Source: Deltaproteobacteria bacterium (GTDB taxonomy: Bacteria > JAGRBM01 > JAHCIT01). From it: a DNA stretch of 64,000 nt. The position numbers and the translations under genes were made by a program. The stretch spans positions 62,001 to 126,000 of the forward strand of contig JAHCIT010000008.1 in NCBI GenBank assembly GCA_026129095.1, given 5' to 3'. Below are positions 26,077-37,635 of this stretch, one piece after another; positions within the stretch are counted from its first letter, which is position 1, and each line of letters starts with the position of its first letter. Below the pieces are notes generated by a model. It was not told where the DNA came from. It ran no database searches and saw only the letters and a program-made list of their open reading frames with translations.

Positions 26077-29000
26077 TCAGGACCGGCGGCGCCATTCAGG
26101 GCCGGACTGCTCGGAGACATAGTTGCGCTCGGGCACGGTCACGCGGAGTCCGAATTCAGGGTAGTGGGTCCGGACGAATTCGAGAAACCCCGGTGCGGTC
26201 GGAACCGACACATCGGAAGGGAGCTGCGCTTCAAGCCGGCGGCCATCGCCGAGCTTCAGCTCGATCACAACCGACGCATCCCCCCGGTGGCGGCGCAGAT
26301 CCCCCATCAGCCGTTCGGCGCGGCCCCGTTCCCACTTTGACCGGTCCACGGAAAGCACCACCCGCTCGCCGTATTTCTCGAGGAACTGTCCGTAGTCCAG
26401 GACATCGCTGGCCCGGATTTCCACGGTCTTGGTGCGCGGGCGCATGGCCTCGTCCTGCATGTCGGTATCGGCAGGAAGCTCTTCCTCTTCCTTCGATACC
26501 GTACCGACCAGAAGGAAGGGCTCGGTCACGCGCAGGGGACCGCGGTCCATGCCGGCAGCTTTCGCGCCATTGCCATTCCCGTCGCCTGGCTCCGGCGACA
26601 CGCCGGTTTCCGGAGCCGGAATCCCGGCCGGAGCGGCGGCCGGTTCCGGAGCGCCATAGAGATTCACCTGAATGCGTGACCAGGTATCCGCTGACAGAAA
26701 CACGTTCAGCACACCAGTGGGGTCTTCAAACCGCGCCTTGGCATACAGGTCGCCCTTCTTGTTCCGCTTCTCGGCGATCTCTGTGCAAAGCGCCAGCACC
26801 CGCACCGGTGTCCGGTCGCTCAACTCCAGCACCTCGGCGATGGTGTGGGTACGGTATGGGGCGAACTGCGCCTCGACTTCACGGAGCGGATGGTCCGTCA
26901 GGTAGACACCCAGAACCTGACGCTCGCGCTGGAGCTTTTCCCGTTTGGGCCACTCATCCGCCTCAGCGTATTTTTCCTGCACTGCGAGGGCAGCCGAACC
27001 GCCAAACAGCCCGCCCTGCCCCACTTCGCGGTCGTGCCGGTCGGACTCGGAGGCGGCTATGGCCGGTTCGAGTGATTCGTACAGCTGGCGGCGGGGCCGC
27101 CCGAAGCTGTCCATCGCCCCGCATTCGATGAGCGCCTCGAACACCTTGCGGTTCACCCGGCGGGTATCGACCCGGGCAGTAAGGTCATACAGGCTGCGGA
27201 ACCGGCTTTCCTTCTGACGCGCCTCGATCACGGCTGTTGCCGCCTGTGCTCCCACCCCCCTGAGCCCGTGCATTCCGAAACGGATCTTCTTGCCTGTGGC
27301 GGCGAACTCCAGTTCGCTTTCATTCACGTCGGGCGGAAGCACCTCAATTCCCATGCGGCGGCACTCGTTGATGTTCTTGAGCGTCTTGTTCTGGCCGTCC
27401 TGCCCCCGGGCTTCGATGGTAAGCAGCGCCGCCATGAACTCCACCGGATAGTTCGCCTTGAGATAGGCCGTCTGGTAGGCGACGAAGGCGTAGGCGACCG
27501 AGTGCGACTTGTTGAAGCCGTAGTTGGCGAACTTGGCGATCAGGTCGGCCAGTTCCCTCGACTTCGCCCGGTCAAACCCCCGCTCGGCGGCAAGCTTGAC
27601 GAACAGTTCGCACTGCTCGGCAACGGCCTTCTGGTCCTTCTTGCCGATGGCGCGGCGAAGCAGGTCGGCCTGTCCGAGATCCATCCCGCAGATGACCTGG
27701 CAGATCTGCATGATCTGTTCCTGGTAGACGATGATCCCCTGCGTGGGGCCGAGAATCGGCTCCAGCTCCGGAAAGAGGTAGGTCGTCCGCCGGCGGCCGA
27801 ACTTGCGGTCGGCAAACTCGGGGATGTTGTCCATCGGACCCGGCCGGTAGAGCGCGAGCACGTCGGAAATCTCGGCGATGGACCGGGGCTGGAGCTGGAC
27901 GACGGCATTCTTCATCCCCTCCGATTCGATCTGGAAAATCCCCACGCTGTCGCCACTACTGATGACATCGAACGTCCTGGGGTCATCCATCGGGATGTCG
28001 TATATCGAAAAGTCCGGCTTGTGGTTCTTCCGGATGGCGCGCTCGGCGTAATGGATAAGGGTCAGCGTCTTGAGGCCCAGGAAATCGAACTTGATGAGGC
28101 CGATCTTCTCGACGCCCTTCATGTCGAACTGGGTGACGACATCCTCGCCCTTGACGAGAGACAGCGGCAGGTAGTCGGTCAGGTCGCGGTCGGCGATCAC
28201 CACACCGGCGGCGTGCTTGGATGCCTGCCGGTAGAGGCCTTCCAGCGTGCGGGCCAGTCCCATCAGGTCGGTCAGTTCCGGGCGCTGGGCGATCTTCTCC
28301 TTCAGCCGCGGCTCCACGCGGAGCGCGTCCTCCAGTTTCACGTCCAGCGGGTTTTCCTTCTCGGGAATCCGGAGGGGAATGAGACCCGCGATCTGGTTCA
28401 CCTCATGGAGCGGGATATCGAGCACACGGCCCACGTCCCGGATGACGGCTTTGGCCTTCAGCTTGCCGTAGGTGATGATCTGCGCCACCCGGTCCCGCCC
28501 GCCGTATTTCTCCGAGACATAGGTGATGACCTCCCCGCGCCGCTCTTCGCAGAAGTCCATGTCGATATCGGGCATGGATTTGCGCTGCGGGTTCAGGAAC
28601 CGTTCGAACAGCAGGTCATACGGGATCGGATCGACGTCGGTGATATCCAGGGCCCAGGCGGCAAGGCTCCCGGCGGCCGATCCCCGGCCCGGCCCCACCG
28701 GTACACCCCTCTGCTTGGCATACCGGGTGAAATCCGAGACGATCAGGAAATAGCCGGCAAACCCCATCTCGCGGATCACGCGGGTTTCGTATTCGAGCCG
28801 CTCGCGGTACCGGTCGCGGCTGGCCGGATCCAGCTTCCGGCCGAGCTGTTCCAGGCGGCCCAGACGGGAATCGAGGCCCTCCCGGGCGCACTTCTCGAAA
28901 TAGTCCTCCGCCGTCACGCCGTCCGGACAGGAAAACGTCGGTGGGTGATAACCCTTCAGGTTGAACTCGAAGTTGCAGCGGCTGGCAATCTCCAGGGAGT

Positions 29001-29802
29001 TGGCCACCGCCTCCGGGCAGTAACTGAACTGCCTGGCAATGGTATCGCCGTCCTTGAACCACAGTTCGGCGCCTTCGTAGCCTTCGCGGCCCTCCTGCAT
29101 CTGGGCCAGCGTCTTCTGGTAGCCGATGGCCATGAGCGCCTGATGGGCGCGGGCCTGGTCCTTTTCCAGATAGTGGCAGTCGCCCGTGGCACAGAGCGGG
29201 ATGCCGAGCTCCCTGCTGAACGCAAGCATCTGCTCGTTGACCGTGCGCTGCAGCGGGATGCCGTTCTCCTGTATCTCCAGGAAAAAGTTTCCGCGGCCGA
29301 ATATCCGGTCGTAGTCGAGCGCGGCCTGACGGGCCTCGTCGTACTGGTGCTGGGTGATCTTGTAGGCGACCTCGCCCTTCAGGCAGGCCGACAGGGCCAC
29401 GATCCCCTCGGCATGCCGGGAGAGGAGTTCCTTGTCCACTCGCGGCCAGCGGTAAAACCCTTCCATGTAGGCGGCCGTCGAGAGCTTGCAGAGATTCCGG
29501 TAGCCCGTTTCATTGGTGGCGAGCAGAATCAGGTGGTTGGCGTACTTGGCCTTTTCCGGCGTCCGGTCATGCCGCGAGAACGGGGCTACATAGGCCTCCA
29601 TGCCGATGATCGGATTCAGTCCGTGCTTTTTTGCCGCCTGGTAGAACTCCAGCGCCCCGCACATGTGCCCGTGGTCAGTCACGGCAATATGCTTCATGCC
29701 GAACTCGGAGGCACGCTTCATCAGGGGCTCGATATGGTTGGCCCCGTCGAGAAAACTGTACTGCGTGTGCAGGTGAAGGTGCGCGAAATCCCCGGTCGCC
29801 AC
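26077..29802 (-). CDS. dnaE: DNA polymerase III alpha subunit
   Basis: Replicative polymerase, 1241 residues. PHP domain at the N-terminus (HLHLHTQYSFLDG, AVTDHGHMCG), polymerase core with GPGRGSAAGSL and the catalytic aspartates in MPDIDMDFCEERR (about residues 405-417), a helix-hairpin-helix region, and an OB-type domain (TPVRVLALCTEIAEKRNKKG). Between the OB strands and the C-terminus there is a Pro/Gly/Ala-rich linker (PAGIPAPETGVSPEPGDGNG), a lineage-specific feature. Start GTG with AAGGA upstream. It follows guaA by 12 bases, so guaB-guaA-dnaE may form one transcription unit. Confidence 0.96.
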   Translation of the reverse strand: MATGDFAHLHLHTQYSFLDGANHIEPLMKRASEFGMKHIAVTDHGHMCGALEFYQAAKKHGLNPIIGMEAYVAPFSRHDRTPEKAKYANHLILLATNETGYRNLCKLSTAAYMEGFYRWPRVDKELLSRHAEGIVALSACLKGEVAYKITQHQYDEARQAALDYDRIFGRGNFFLEIQENGIPLQRTVNEQMLAFSRELGIPLCATGDCHYLEKDQARAHQALMAIGYQKTLAQMQEGREGYEGAELWFKDGDTIARQFSYCPEAVANSLEIASRCNFEFNLKGYHPPTFSCPDGVTAEDYFEKCAREGLDSRLGRLEQLGRKLDPASRDRYRERLEYETRVIREMGFAGYFLIVSDFTRYAKQRGVPVGPGRGSAAGSLAAWALDITDVDPIPYDLLFERFLNPQRKSMPDIDMDFCEERRGEVITYVSEKYGGRDRVAQIITYGKLKAKAVIRDVGRVLDIPLHEVNQIAGLIPLRIPEKENPLDVKLEDALRVEPRLKEKIAQRPELTDLMGLARTLEGLYRQASKHAAGVVIADRDLTDYLPLSLVKGEDVVTQFDMKGVEKIGLIKFDFLGLKTLTLIHYAERAIRKNHKPDFSIYDIPMDDPRTFDVISSGDSVGIFQIESEGMKNAVVQLQPRSIAEISDVLALYRPGPMDNIPEFADRKFGRRRTTYLFPELEPILGPTQGIIVYQEQIMQICQVICGMDLGQADLLRRAIGKKDQKAVAEQCELFVKLAAERGFDRAKSRELADLIAKFANYGFNKSHSVAYAFVAYQTAYLKANYPVEFMAALLTIEARGQDGQNKTLKNINECRRMGIEVLPPDVNESELEFAATGKKIRFGMHGLRGVGAQAATAVIEARQKESRFRSLYDLTARVDTRRVNRKVFEALIECGAMDSFGRPRRQLYESLEPAIAASESDRHDREVGQGGLFGGSAALAVQEKYAEADEWPKREKLQRERQVLGVYLTDHPLREVEAQFAPYRTHTIAEVLELSDRTPVRVLALCTEIAEKRNKKGDLYAKARFEDPTGVLNVFLSADTWSRIQVNLYGAPEPAAAPAGIPAPETGVSPEPGDGNGNGAKAAGMDRGPLRVTEPFLLVGTVSKEEEELPADTDMQDEAMRPRTKTVEIRASDVLDYGQFLEKYGERVVLSVDRSKWERGRAERLMGDLRRHRGDASVVIELKLGDGRRLEAQLPSDVSVPTAPGFLEFVRTHYPEFGLRVTVPERNYVSEQSGPEWRRRS

Positions 29803-29814
29803 GTCAGACGGTCC

Positions 29815-31368
29815 TTATTCCCACTCAATCGTGGCGGGCGGCTTGGACGAAATGTCGTACACCACCCGGTTAATGCCCCGCACCTCGTTGATTATCCGGT
29901 TACTTGCCGTCCCAAGCAACTCGTAAGGAAGCCGCGCCCAGTCTGCGGTCATTCCGTCATCGCTGGTCACTGCCCGGATTGCACAAACATTCTCGTAGGT
30001 TCGCTCGTCACCCATGACTCCCACGCTCTGCACCGGCAGCAGGACCGCAAAACTCTGCCACACCTGCCGGTAGAGTCCTGCCTTGCGGATTTCCTCAAGC
30101 AGGATGGAGTCCGCTTTCTGAAGGATTTCAACACGTTCGCGTGTCACCTCGCCGAGTACCCGGATGGCGAGACCGGGACCGGGAAACGGCTGCCGCTCGA
30201 TCACAAATGAGGGCAACCCGAGTTCTTTCCCCAGGGCGCGCACTTCGTCCTTGAACAGCTCGCGCAGCGGCTCGATCAGCTTCAGGTTCATCTTCTCGGG
30301 CAGTCCGCCCACGTTGTGATGGCTCTTGATGACGGATGCAGGCCCGCGCACCGATACTGACTCGATCACGTCCGGATAAAGCGTCCCCTGCACAAGGTAT
30401 TCCACCGTGCCGAGCTTCCGCGACTCCTCCTCGAACACGTCGAGGAAGGTGTTGCCGATGATCTTGCGCTTGCGCTCCGGGTCAATCACGCCCTTGAGGC
30501 GGTCCAGAAACAGATCGCTCGCATCGACGTAGACGAGATTCAGCTTCACATCGCTGGTGAACACCGATCTCACCTTGTCCGCCTCGCCCTGGCGGAGCAC
30601 GCCGTTGTTGACGAACACGCAGGTCAGTTGCGGCCCCACTGCACGGTGGACCAGCGCAGCGGCGACAGCCGAATCCACCCCGCCCGACAGGGCACAGAGC
30701 ACCCGGCCCTGACCCACCTTGCGGCGGATGTCGGCGATCTCGTTCTCGATGAACGATCCCATCGTCCAGTTTGACCCGACGCCGCAGACGCGATGCACGA
30801 AGTTGCCGAGCAGTTCCCGGCCGAACTGGGAATGAACCACTTCGGGATGGAACTGGACGCCGTAAACCGTATTGCTTTCGTTCGCCACCACCGCCAGCGG
30901 CGTATTGTCCGAATGGGCGATGGGGCGGAACCCCTTGGGGAGGGCTTCCACCTTGTCGCCGTGGCTCATCCAGACCGTCTGTTCCTTCGGCAGCCCTTCA
31001 AAGAGGGCTGAAGGCTCGTCCACCACCAGCGTGGCACGCCCAAACTCACGCTTGTCGCTCCGGGCGACACGTCCGCCCAGGAGCTGCGTCGTGAGCTGGA
31101 GCCCGTAACAGATGCCCAGAATGGGGACACCAAGGCGGAAAATCTCCGGGTCAATGGTGGGCGCGCCCTCCTGGTAAACCGATGCGGGCGAACCGGACAG
31201 GATGATACCCCGGGGGTTGAGCTCCCGTATCTTCGCCAGCGGGTAGTTGAACGGCTGGATAGCGCAGTAGACCTGCATCTCGCGCACCCGGCGGGCGATC
31301 AGCTGCGTGACCTGCGAACCGAAATCGAGGACAAGAATCCTGTCGGACGGGACCGGAGATTCGGGCAT
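29815..31368 (-). CDS. guaA: GMP synthase (glutamine-hydrolysing)
   Basis: Converts XMP to GMP using glutamine and ATP. Class I glutaminase domain with the nucleophile Cys in GICYGLQL (about residue 86) and VQFHPEV, then the ATP pyrophosphatase domain with the P-loop [10 protein letters not shown], and the family C-terminus PATIEWE. The length of 517 is normal. Start ATG; 24 bases after the stop of guaB on the same strand, the common guaB-guaA pairing. Confidence 0.97.
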   Translation of the reverse strand: MPESPVPSDRILVLDFGSQVTQLIARRVREMQVYCAIQPFNYPLAKIRELNPRGIILSGSPASVYQEGAPTIDPEIFRLGVPILGICYGLQLTTQLLGGRVARSDKREFGRATLVVDEPSALFEGLPKEQTVWMSHGDKVEALPKGFRPIAHSDNTPLAVVANESNTVYGVQFHPEVVHSQFGRELLGNFVHRVCGVGSNWTMGSFIENEIADIRRKVGQGRVLCALSGGVDSAVAAALVHRAVGPQLTCVFVNNGVLRQGEADKVRSVFTSDVKLNLVYVDASDLFLDRLKGVIDPERKRKIIGNTFLDVFEEESRKLGTVEYLVQGTLYPDVIESVSVRGPASVIKSHHNVGGLPEKMNLKLIEPLRELFKDEVRALGKELGLPSFVIERQPFPGPGLAIRVLGEVTRERVEILQKADSILLEEIRKAGLYRQVWQSFAVLLPVQSVGVMGDERTYENVCAIRAVTSDDGMTADWARLPYELLGTASNRIINEVRGINRVVYDISSKPPATIEWE

Positions 31369-31392
31369 GGGGCTTCAGTTCCCTCGCTTGGT

Positions 31393-32910
<1,518 letters not shown>

Positions 32911-32954
32911 TCAGCGGCTTGTCGGGAGAGAAAATTCAGACCAAACATGGGCGG

Positions 32955-32983
32955 TGGTTACCGTCCCGGCCGTTTCCTGTCAA
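32955..32983 (-). promoter_or_regulatory. Candidate sigma-70 promoter for guaB-guaA-dnaE
   Basis: On the minus strand, a perfect -35 box TTGACA (32978-32983) is followed after 17 bases by TAACCA (32955-32960), about 95 bases before the guaB start. The -35 is strong and the -10 weak. Confidence 0.5.
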
Positions 32984-32999
32984 GCAAGGCCTGCCGCGG

Positions 33000-33008
33000 T
33001 TATCCACA
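33000..33008 (+). promoter_or_regulatory. Perfect DnaA box (TTATCCACA)
   Basis: TTATCCACA matches the consensus DnaA box exactly. It lies in the 205-base divergent gap between guaB and trpD, the only non-coding stretch where gene orientation switches outward on both sides (minus to the left, plus to the right). No other box was seen in the gap, so it may be regulatory or due to chance. Confidence 0.4.
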
Positions 33009-33061
33009 AGCGAGGATGCTGTCCGGCATGACCCGGCAGCGGAAGGATTCATGCCCGCCAA

Positions 33062-34084
33062 ATGACCGTTGCCAATGCACTATCGGCCCTCGCCCGCCGG
33101 GAAACCCTGGACGAAGCCACGCTGACCGCCGCGCTGAACGAGATCGCCGGGGGTGAGGTGCTGCCCGAGAAGATCGGCGGCCTCCTGATGGGTATCGCTG
33201 CCCGCGGTGCGGCGGTCGAGGAACTGGTAGCGGTCGTCCGGTTTCTGAGGTCACGCATGGTGACGATCCAGCCAAGGGTGGAGACACCGCTCATCGACAC
33301 CTGTGGCACCGGCGGCGACGGGCTGGGCACGTTCAACATCTCGACGACGGCCGCCATTCTTGCCGCTGCCGCCGGGGCGAAGATCGCCAAGCACGGCAAC
33401 CGGGCCGCCTCATCGAAATCCGGATCAGCCGACGTGCTGGAAGCCCTCGGCGTGGATACTGCCGCTTCCGCCGAACGGGTCCGCAAATCGGTCGAAACCA
33501 TCGGCATCGGCTTCCTGTTCGCTCCAGCCCACCACCCGGTGATGAAGGCCGTCGGTCCGGTACGCAGATCGCTCGGGGTAAAGACCATTTTCAATCTCGC
33601 CGGGCCACTTTCGAACCCCGCCGGGGCAAGGCGGCAGCTTGTCGGTGTCTATGCACCGGAGCTGATGCATCTCTTTGCACAGGCATTGCGGGAGCTGGGC
33701 TGCGAACGGGCGATGATCGTCCACGGCCGCGATGGCCTCGATGAGATCACGCTCACCACGCCAACCGACTTCGTTTCCCTGGAACCGGACGGGGAAATCC
33801 GGGGTGGGGTGCTGGATCCCAAGGCGCTGGGACTTCCCTACTGCAAGCCGGAAGACCTCGCCGGAGGCGACCCGAAGGCCAATGCTGAAATCACCCGGCG
33901 GATACTTTCGGGGACCGAAACCGGCCCGGCAGCCACCTGCGTCCTTGTAAACGCCGCCGCTGCCCTGTGGGTGGGCGGCGTGTCGAAGGACATCAAGCAG
34001 GGAATGGCACTGGCTGCCGGGGCCATCAGTTCGGGCGCCGCCGGGCGGACCCTGGAGAAGCTCGCGGAGATATCCCGTGGCTGA
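33062..34084 (+). CDS. trpD: Anthranilate phosphoribosyltransferase
   Basis: Second step of tryptophan synthesis: anthranilate plus PRPP. Glycine-rich PRPP motif CGTGGDGLGTFNISTTAA (about residues 80-97), KHGNRAASSKSGSADVLEAL, and the Mg/PRPP region HGRDGLDEITLT are intact. 340 residues, normal length, not fused to TrpG. It is the first gene of trpDCFBA and overlaps trpC by 8 bases. A four-codon reading frame (33051-33065) ends across its ATG. Confidence 0.95.
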   Translation: MTVANALSALARRETLDEATLTAALNEIAGGEVLPEKIGGLLMGIAARGAAVEELVAVVRFLRSRMVTIQPRVETPLIDTCGTGGDGLGTFNISTTAAILAAAAGAKIAKHGNRAASSKSGSADVLEALGVDTAASAERVRKSVETIGIGFLFAPAHHPVMKAVGPVRRSLGVKTIFNLAGPLSNPAGARRQLVGVYAPELMHLFAQALRELGCERAMIVHGRDGLDEITLTTPTDFVSLEPDGEIRGGVLDPKALGLPYCKPEDLAGGDPKANAEITRRILSGTETGPAATCVLVNAAAALWVGGVSKDIKQGMALAAGAISSGAAGRTLEKLAEISRG

Positions 34085-34910
34085 GAGCATCCTCGACCGT
34101 ATTGTTGCCCGGCGGCGCATCCGGCTCGCCGAAACGAAAGCCCGTGTGCCGCAGCAACAAATGGAAGCGCAGGCAGCCGCCACGCCCGTACCACCGCGCC
34201 TTGAGACCTGCTTTGAAACCGTGTCCAGCGCGCCCCATTCGGCCCGCCGGGCGATTCTGGCGGAGATCAAGAAAGCCTCGCCATCCAGGGGCGTATTCCG
34301 CGAAGACTTCGACCCCGCCGGATTCGCCCGCTCATACGCCAGCGCCGGGGCAGCGGGGCTGTCGGTACTTACGGAGGAGGATTTCTTCCAGGGCTGTCTG
34401 GGCTACCTGACCGACGCGGCAAAGGCGTCCGGGCTTCCCTGTCTTCGCAAGGATTTCCTGTTCGACCCCTATCAGGTCATCGAGGCCCGGGCGGCTGGCG
34501 CCAGCGCCATCCTGCTGATCGTTGCCATGCTCGCCGATGCCGATATCCGTCTGTTGATGGATACAGCCCGCCAGTGGAAGCTCGATACTCTGGTCGAAGT
34601 CCACGACGAGACCGAACTGGACCGGGCGCTGGCGGGCGGGGCCATGTTCATCGGCATTAACAACCGCGACCTGAAGACGTTTGATACCGATCTCGCAGTC
34701 ACGGAGCGGCTGCTCCCGAAAATACCGGCGTCCGCCCGCGTGCTTAGCGAAAGCGGGCTGGCGAGGGGCAGCGACCTCGACCGGCTTGCCGCGGCCGGAG
34801 CGGGCGGTTTTTTGATCGGCGAAACATTCATGCGCGCCGCCGATCCCGGCGCCGAATTACGGAGGCTCCTCGGAGAATGTCATCCGGCCGCGCACACAGC
34901 CGCCCGCTGA
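34077..34910 (+). CDS. trpC: Indole-3-glycerol phosphate synthase
   Basis: Closes the indole ring from CdRP. TIM barrel with ILAEIKKASPSRGVF (catalytic Lys), the loop LTEEDFFQGCLGYL, LRKDFLFDPYQV, and IGINNRDLKTFDTDL. 277 residues, normal. GTG start inside the end of trpD; the 3' end overlaps trpF by 34 bases, an unusually long overlap that suggests tight coupling. Confidence 0.95.
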   Translation: MAESILDRIVARRRIRLAETKARVPQQQMEAQAAATPVPPRLETCFETVSSAPHSARRAILAEIKKASPSRGVFREDFDPAGFARSYASAGAAGLSVLTEEDFFQGCLGYLTDAAKASGLPCLRKDFLFDPYQVIEARAAGASAILLIVAMLADADIRLLMDTARQWKLDTLVEVHDETELDRALAGGAMFIGINNRDLKTFDTDLAVTERLLPKIPASARVLSESGLARGSDLDRLAAAGAGGFLIGETFMRAADPGAELRRLLGECHPAAHTAAR

Positions 34911-35536
34911 AGGTGAAGATCTGCGGGATCACCAGCGCCGGGGACGCGCTCGCAGCCGTCCATGCCGGAGCGGACGCCATCGGCCTGATCTTCCATCCCG
35001 GAAGCCCCCGCGCCGTCACCGTGAAGCAGGCCCGCGAAATCGCGGACGCCCTGCCACCCTTCATCGTGGCGGTAGGGGTGTTTGTGAATGCGGGCGAACG
35101 GCAGGTGCGGGATACCCTCGCTGACGCCGGACTCGATGCGGCGCAGCTTCATGGTGACGAACCGCCCGAACTGGTCACAAAACTGGGACGCCGGGCCTAC
35201 AAGGCGCTCCAGATACGCTCGCGGAGCGAACTGGACCGGCTGGACCTGTACCCCGGTCCGGTGCTGCTGGATGGCTGGTCCGGCACGGCACGGGGCGGGA
35301 CCGGCTCGCGGATACCGGCAAGCCTCGCCAAGGCGGCACGGAGCCGGCTCGCCCGGCAGAAGCGCCACCTGATCCTTGCCGGTGGACTGGCCCCCGATAA
35401 CATTGTAGAGGCCGTGGAAGCGGTCGATCCGTGGGCCATAGACGTCAATTCCGGCGTGGAAGCCTCGCCGGGAAAGAAAGATCCGCGGAAGATCGCTGAA
35501 CTGTTCCGGATCCTTCGGGCCGAGCGGCTGATATAG
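34877..35536 (+). CDS. trpF: N-(5'-phosphoribosyl)anthranilate isomerase
   Basis: Amadori rearrangement of PRA to CdRP. KICGITSAGDALAAVHAGAD (catalytic Cys), VGVFVNAGERQVRDTL, QLHGDEPPELV, the catalytic Asp region VLLDGWSGTARGGTG, and DVNSGVEASPGKKD are present. 219 residues, normal. It starts within trpC and precedes trpB by about 36 bases. Confidence 0.94.
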   Translation: MSSGRAHSRPLKVKICGITSAGDALAAVHAGADAIGLIFHPGSPRAVTVKQAREIADALPPFIVAVGVFVNAGERQVRDTLADAGLDAAQLHGDEPPELVTKLGRRAYKALQIRSRSELDRLDLYPGPVLLDGWSGTARGGTGSRIPASLAKAARSRLARQKRHLILAGGLAPDNIVEAVEAVDPWAIDVNSGVEASPGKKDPRKIAELFRILRAERLI

Positions 35537-35572
35537 AACGCCCCGGCTATGTCATTAACGGAGTCCCGTTCC

Positions 35573-36829
35573 ATGCCGTCCCGTTCCACAGCCGAACTGC
35601 TGAAACCCAAGGGGCATTTCGGCGTCTTTGGCGGCCAGTATATCGCCGAAACGCTGATGCCCGCCGTGAACGAGCTGGAAGCGGCCTTCCTCCAGTACAA
35701 GGATGATCCGGAGTTCCGGACGGAACTGGACCACTGGCTGAAGACCTACGTGGGGAGGCCCTCCCGGCTTTATTTCGCCGAGCGCCTCACCCGGCAGCTC
35801 GGCGGCGGGAAGATCTATCTCAAGCGCGAGGATCTGAACCACACCGGCGCGCACAAGATCAACAACGTCATGGGGCAGGTGATGCTGGCCCGGCGGATGG
35901 GCAAGAAGCGAATCATCGCCGAAACGGGCGCTGGCCAGCATGGCGTCGCCACCGCGACCGTCTGCGCGCTCTTCGGCCTGGAATGCATCGTGTACATGGG
36001 ACTCGAAGATACCCGCCGCCAGTCGCTGAATGTTGCCCGGATGGAACTGCTCGGCGCGAAGGTGGTTCCGGTGATGAGCGGAACCCGGACCCTGAAGGAC
36101 GCCCTGAATGAAGCGCTCCGCGACTGGATCACCAACATCCGGACCACCTTCTATGTAATCGGTACCGTCGCGGGACCGCACCCCTACCCGTCCCTCGTCA
36201 AGGAGTTCCAGTCCGTGATCGGACGCGAAACGATGGACCAGCTGGAAGCGGCCGAGGGGCGGCGGTATCCGGACCTGTGCATTGCCTGTGTCGGAGGCGG
36301 ATCGAATGCGATGGGCCTGTTCGCGCCCTTCATCGAACACCCGGAGGTGGAACTGGTGGGCGTCGAGGCCGCCGGCAGCGGCATCCGGTCAGGAAAGCAT
36401 GCGGCTTCGATCAGCGGCGGCAAGGTCGGCGTCCTGCACGGCAACAAGACCTATCTTCTGATGGATGCCGACGGGCAGGTGGCCGAGACGCACTCCATCT
36501 CCGCCGGCCTCGACTACCCCGGCGTGGGGCCTGAGCTCGCCTCGATGGCCGAGACGGGGCGGCTCAATGTGGCCACTGCCACCGACGACGAGGCGATCGG
36601 CGGGGTCAGGCTGCTCGCCGGCACCGAGGGAATCATTCCGGCCCTGGAAAGCGCCCACGCCATCGCCTATCTGTCGAAGCGTGCGCCCGGAACCCCGAAG
36701 GACAGCATCATCGTCGTGAACCTGTCTGGACGCGGCGACAAGGACATGGTGACGGTGACGGACTATCTTGCCGCCCGGAAGCCTTCGTCCAGAAAGTCCC
36801 CGCGCCGGAAATCTGCGAAGCGAAAATGA
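35573..36829 (+). CDS. trpB: Tryptophan synthase beta chain
   Basis: PLP enzyme joining indole to serine. The PLP lysine lies in [15 protein letters not shown] (about residue 93), with the phosphate-binding loop [10 protein letters not shown] and the C-terminal LSGRGDKDM. The ATG at 35573 has GGAG 9 bases upstream; an ATG at 35549 is possible but lacks a ribosome-binding site. After the normal end the protein carries a basic tail ([17 protein letters not shown]) not usual in TrpB. The stop overlaps trpA as ATGA. Confidence 0.95.
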   Translation: MPSRSTAELLKPKGHFGVFGGQYIAETLMPAVNELEAAFLQYKDDPEFRTELDHWLKTYVGRPSRLYFAERLTRQLGGGKIYLKREDLNHTGAHKINNVMGQVMLARRMGKKRIIAETGAGQHGVATATVCALFGLECIVYMGLEDTRRQSLNVARMELLGAKVVPVMSGTRTLKDALNEALRDWITNIRTTFYVIGTVAGPHPYPSLVKEFQSVIGRETMDQLEAAEGRRYPDLCIACVGGGSNAMGLFAPFIEHPEVELVGVEAAGSGIRSGKHAASISGGKVGVLHGNKTYLLMDADGQVAETHSISAGLDYPGVGPELASMAETGRLNVATATDDEAIGGVRLLAGTEGIIPALESAHAIAYLSKRAPGTPKDSIIVVNLSGRGDKDMVTVTDYLAARKPSSRKSPRRKSAKRK

Positions 36830-37635
36830 CCACCCGGATCGACACCTGTTTTGCCCGCCTGAAGGGCGAGAACCGGCCCGCGCTGATTACCTTCATCACG
36901 GCCGGAGATCCCAGCCTCGCGACAACGGAGGCACTCATCTACGAACTGGAAAAGCAGGGTGCCGACATCATCGAACTGGGCATGCCGTTTTCCGACCCCA
37001 GCGCCGACGGCCCCACCATACAGGCTTCCAGCGAGCGGGCGCTGGCCGCCGGGACCACCGTCTCGAAAGTGCTCGCACTGGTCAAGAAGGTTCGCAGACG
37101 CAGCCAGATCCCGATCGTGCTGTTCGGCTACTACAACCCGATCTTCGCCCGCAGTCCCGAGAAGTTCGCCCGCGAGGCCCGCGATGCCGGGGCGGACGGG
37201 GTGCTGGTTGTGGATCTCCCGCCGGAAGAGGCTGGAGAACTGAAGCCCTATCTCGACCAGGCCGGGCTCAACCTGATTTACCTGCTGGCGCCGACCTCGA
37301 CCGATGAGCGGATCCGGCTGGTGGCCGAACGGGCCAGCGGCTTTGTCTACTACGTTCAGGTGACCGGGGTAACGGGCGCGAGACAGGGACTTCCCGCGGA
37401 TCTCCCGGAAAAACTTGCCGCCATCCGCAGGCACATCAGCCTTCCGGTCGGCGTGGGATTCGGCGTCAGCAGCCGCGAGCAGGCCCGGTCCGTGGGCCGG
37501 CATGGCGATGCCGTGGTGGTTGGAAGCGCCATCGTCTCCCGCATCGGGCAGTCCGGCTCAGGCCGCCGGATGGTGAAAGAAGTCGGCCGGTTCGTCGCGC
37601 AGCTCCGGCGCGGCGTCGAGGAGTCCCGCCAGTGA
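36826..37635 (+). CDS. trpA: Tryptophan synthase alpha chain
   Basis: Cleaves indole-3-glycerol phosphate to indole, channelled to TrpB. Catalytic residues are visible: Glu in [16 protein letters not shown] and Asp in the same loop; then [23 protein letters not shown] and GFGVSSREQ. 269 residues, normal. ATGA overlap with trpB and GTGA overlap with the following LEA2-like gene. Confidence 0.95.
   Translation: MTTRIDTCFARLKGENRPALITFITAGDPSLATTEALIYELEKQGADIIELGMPFSDPSADGPTIQASSERALAAGTTVSKVLALVKKVRRRSQIPIVLFGYYNPIFARSPEKFAREARDAGADGVLVVDLPPEEAGELKPYLDQAGLNLIYLLAPTSTDERIRLVAERASGFVYYVQVTGVTGARQGLPADLPEKLAAIRRHISLPVGVGFGVSSREQARSVGRHGDAVVVGSAIVSRIGQSGSGRRMVKEVGRFVAQLRRGVEESRQ

Noticed and set aside
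27268-30210. A 980-residue open frame on the plus strand opposite dnaE and guaA
   Set aside because: It lies antisense to two clear housekeeping genes and its residue pattern (His/Asp/Leu-rich) is that of a reverse-frame shadow.
33009-33061. Trp attenuator before trpD
   Set aside because: There is no leader peptide with tandem Trp codons and no paired terminator/antiterminator hairpins.
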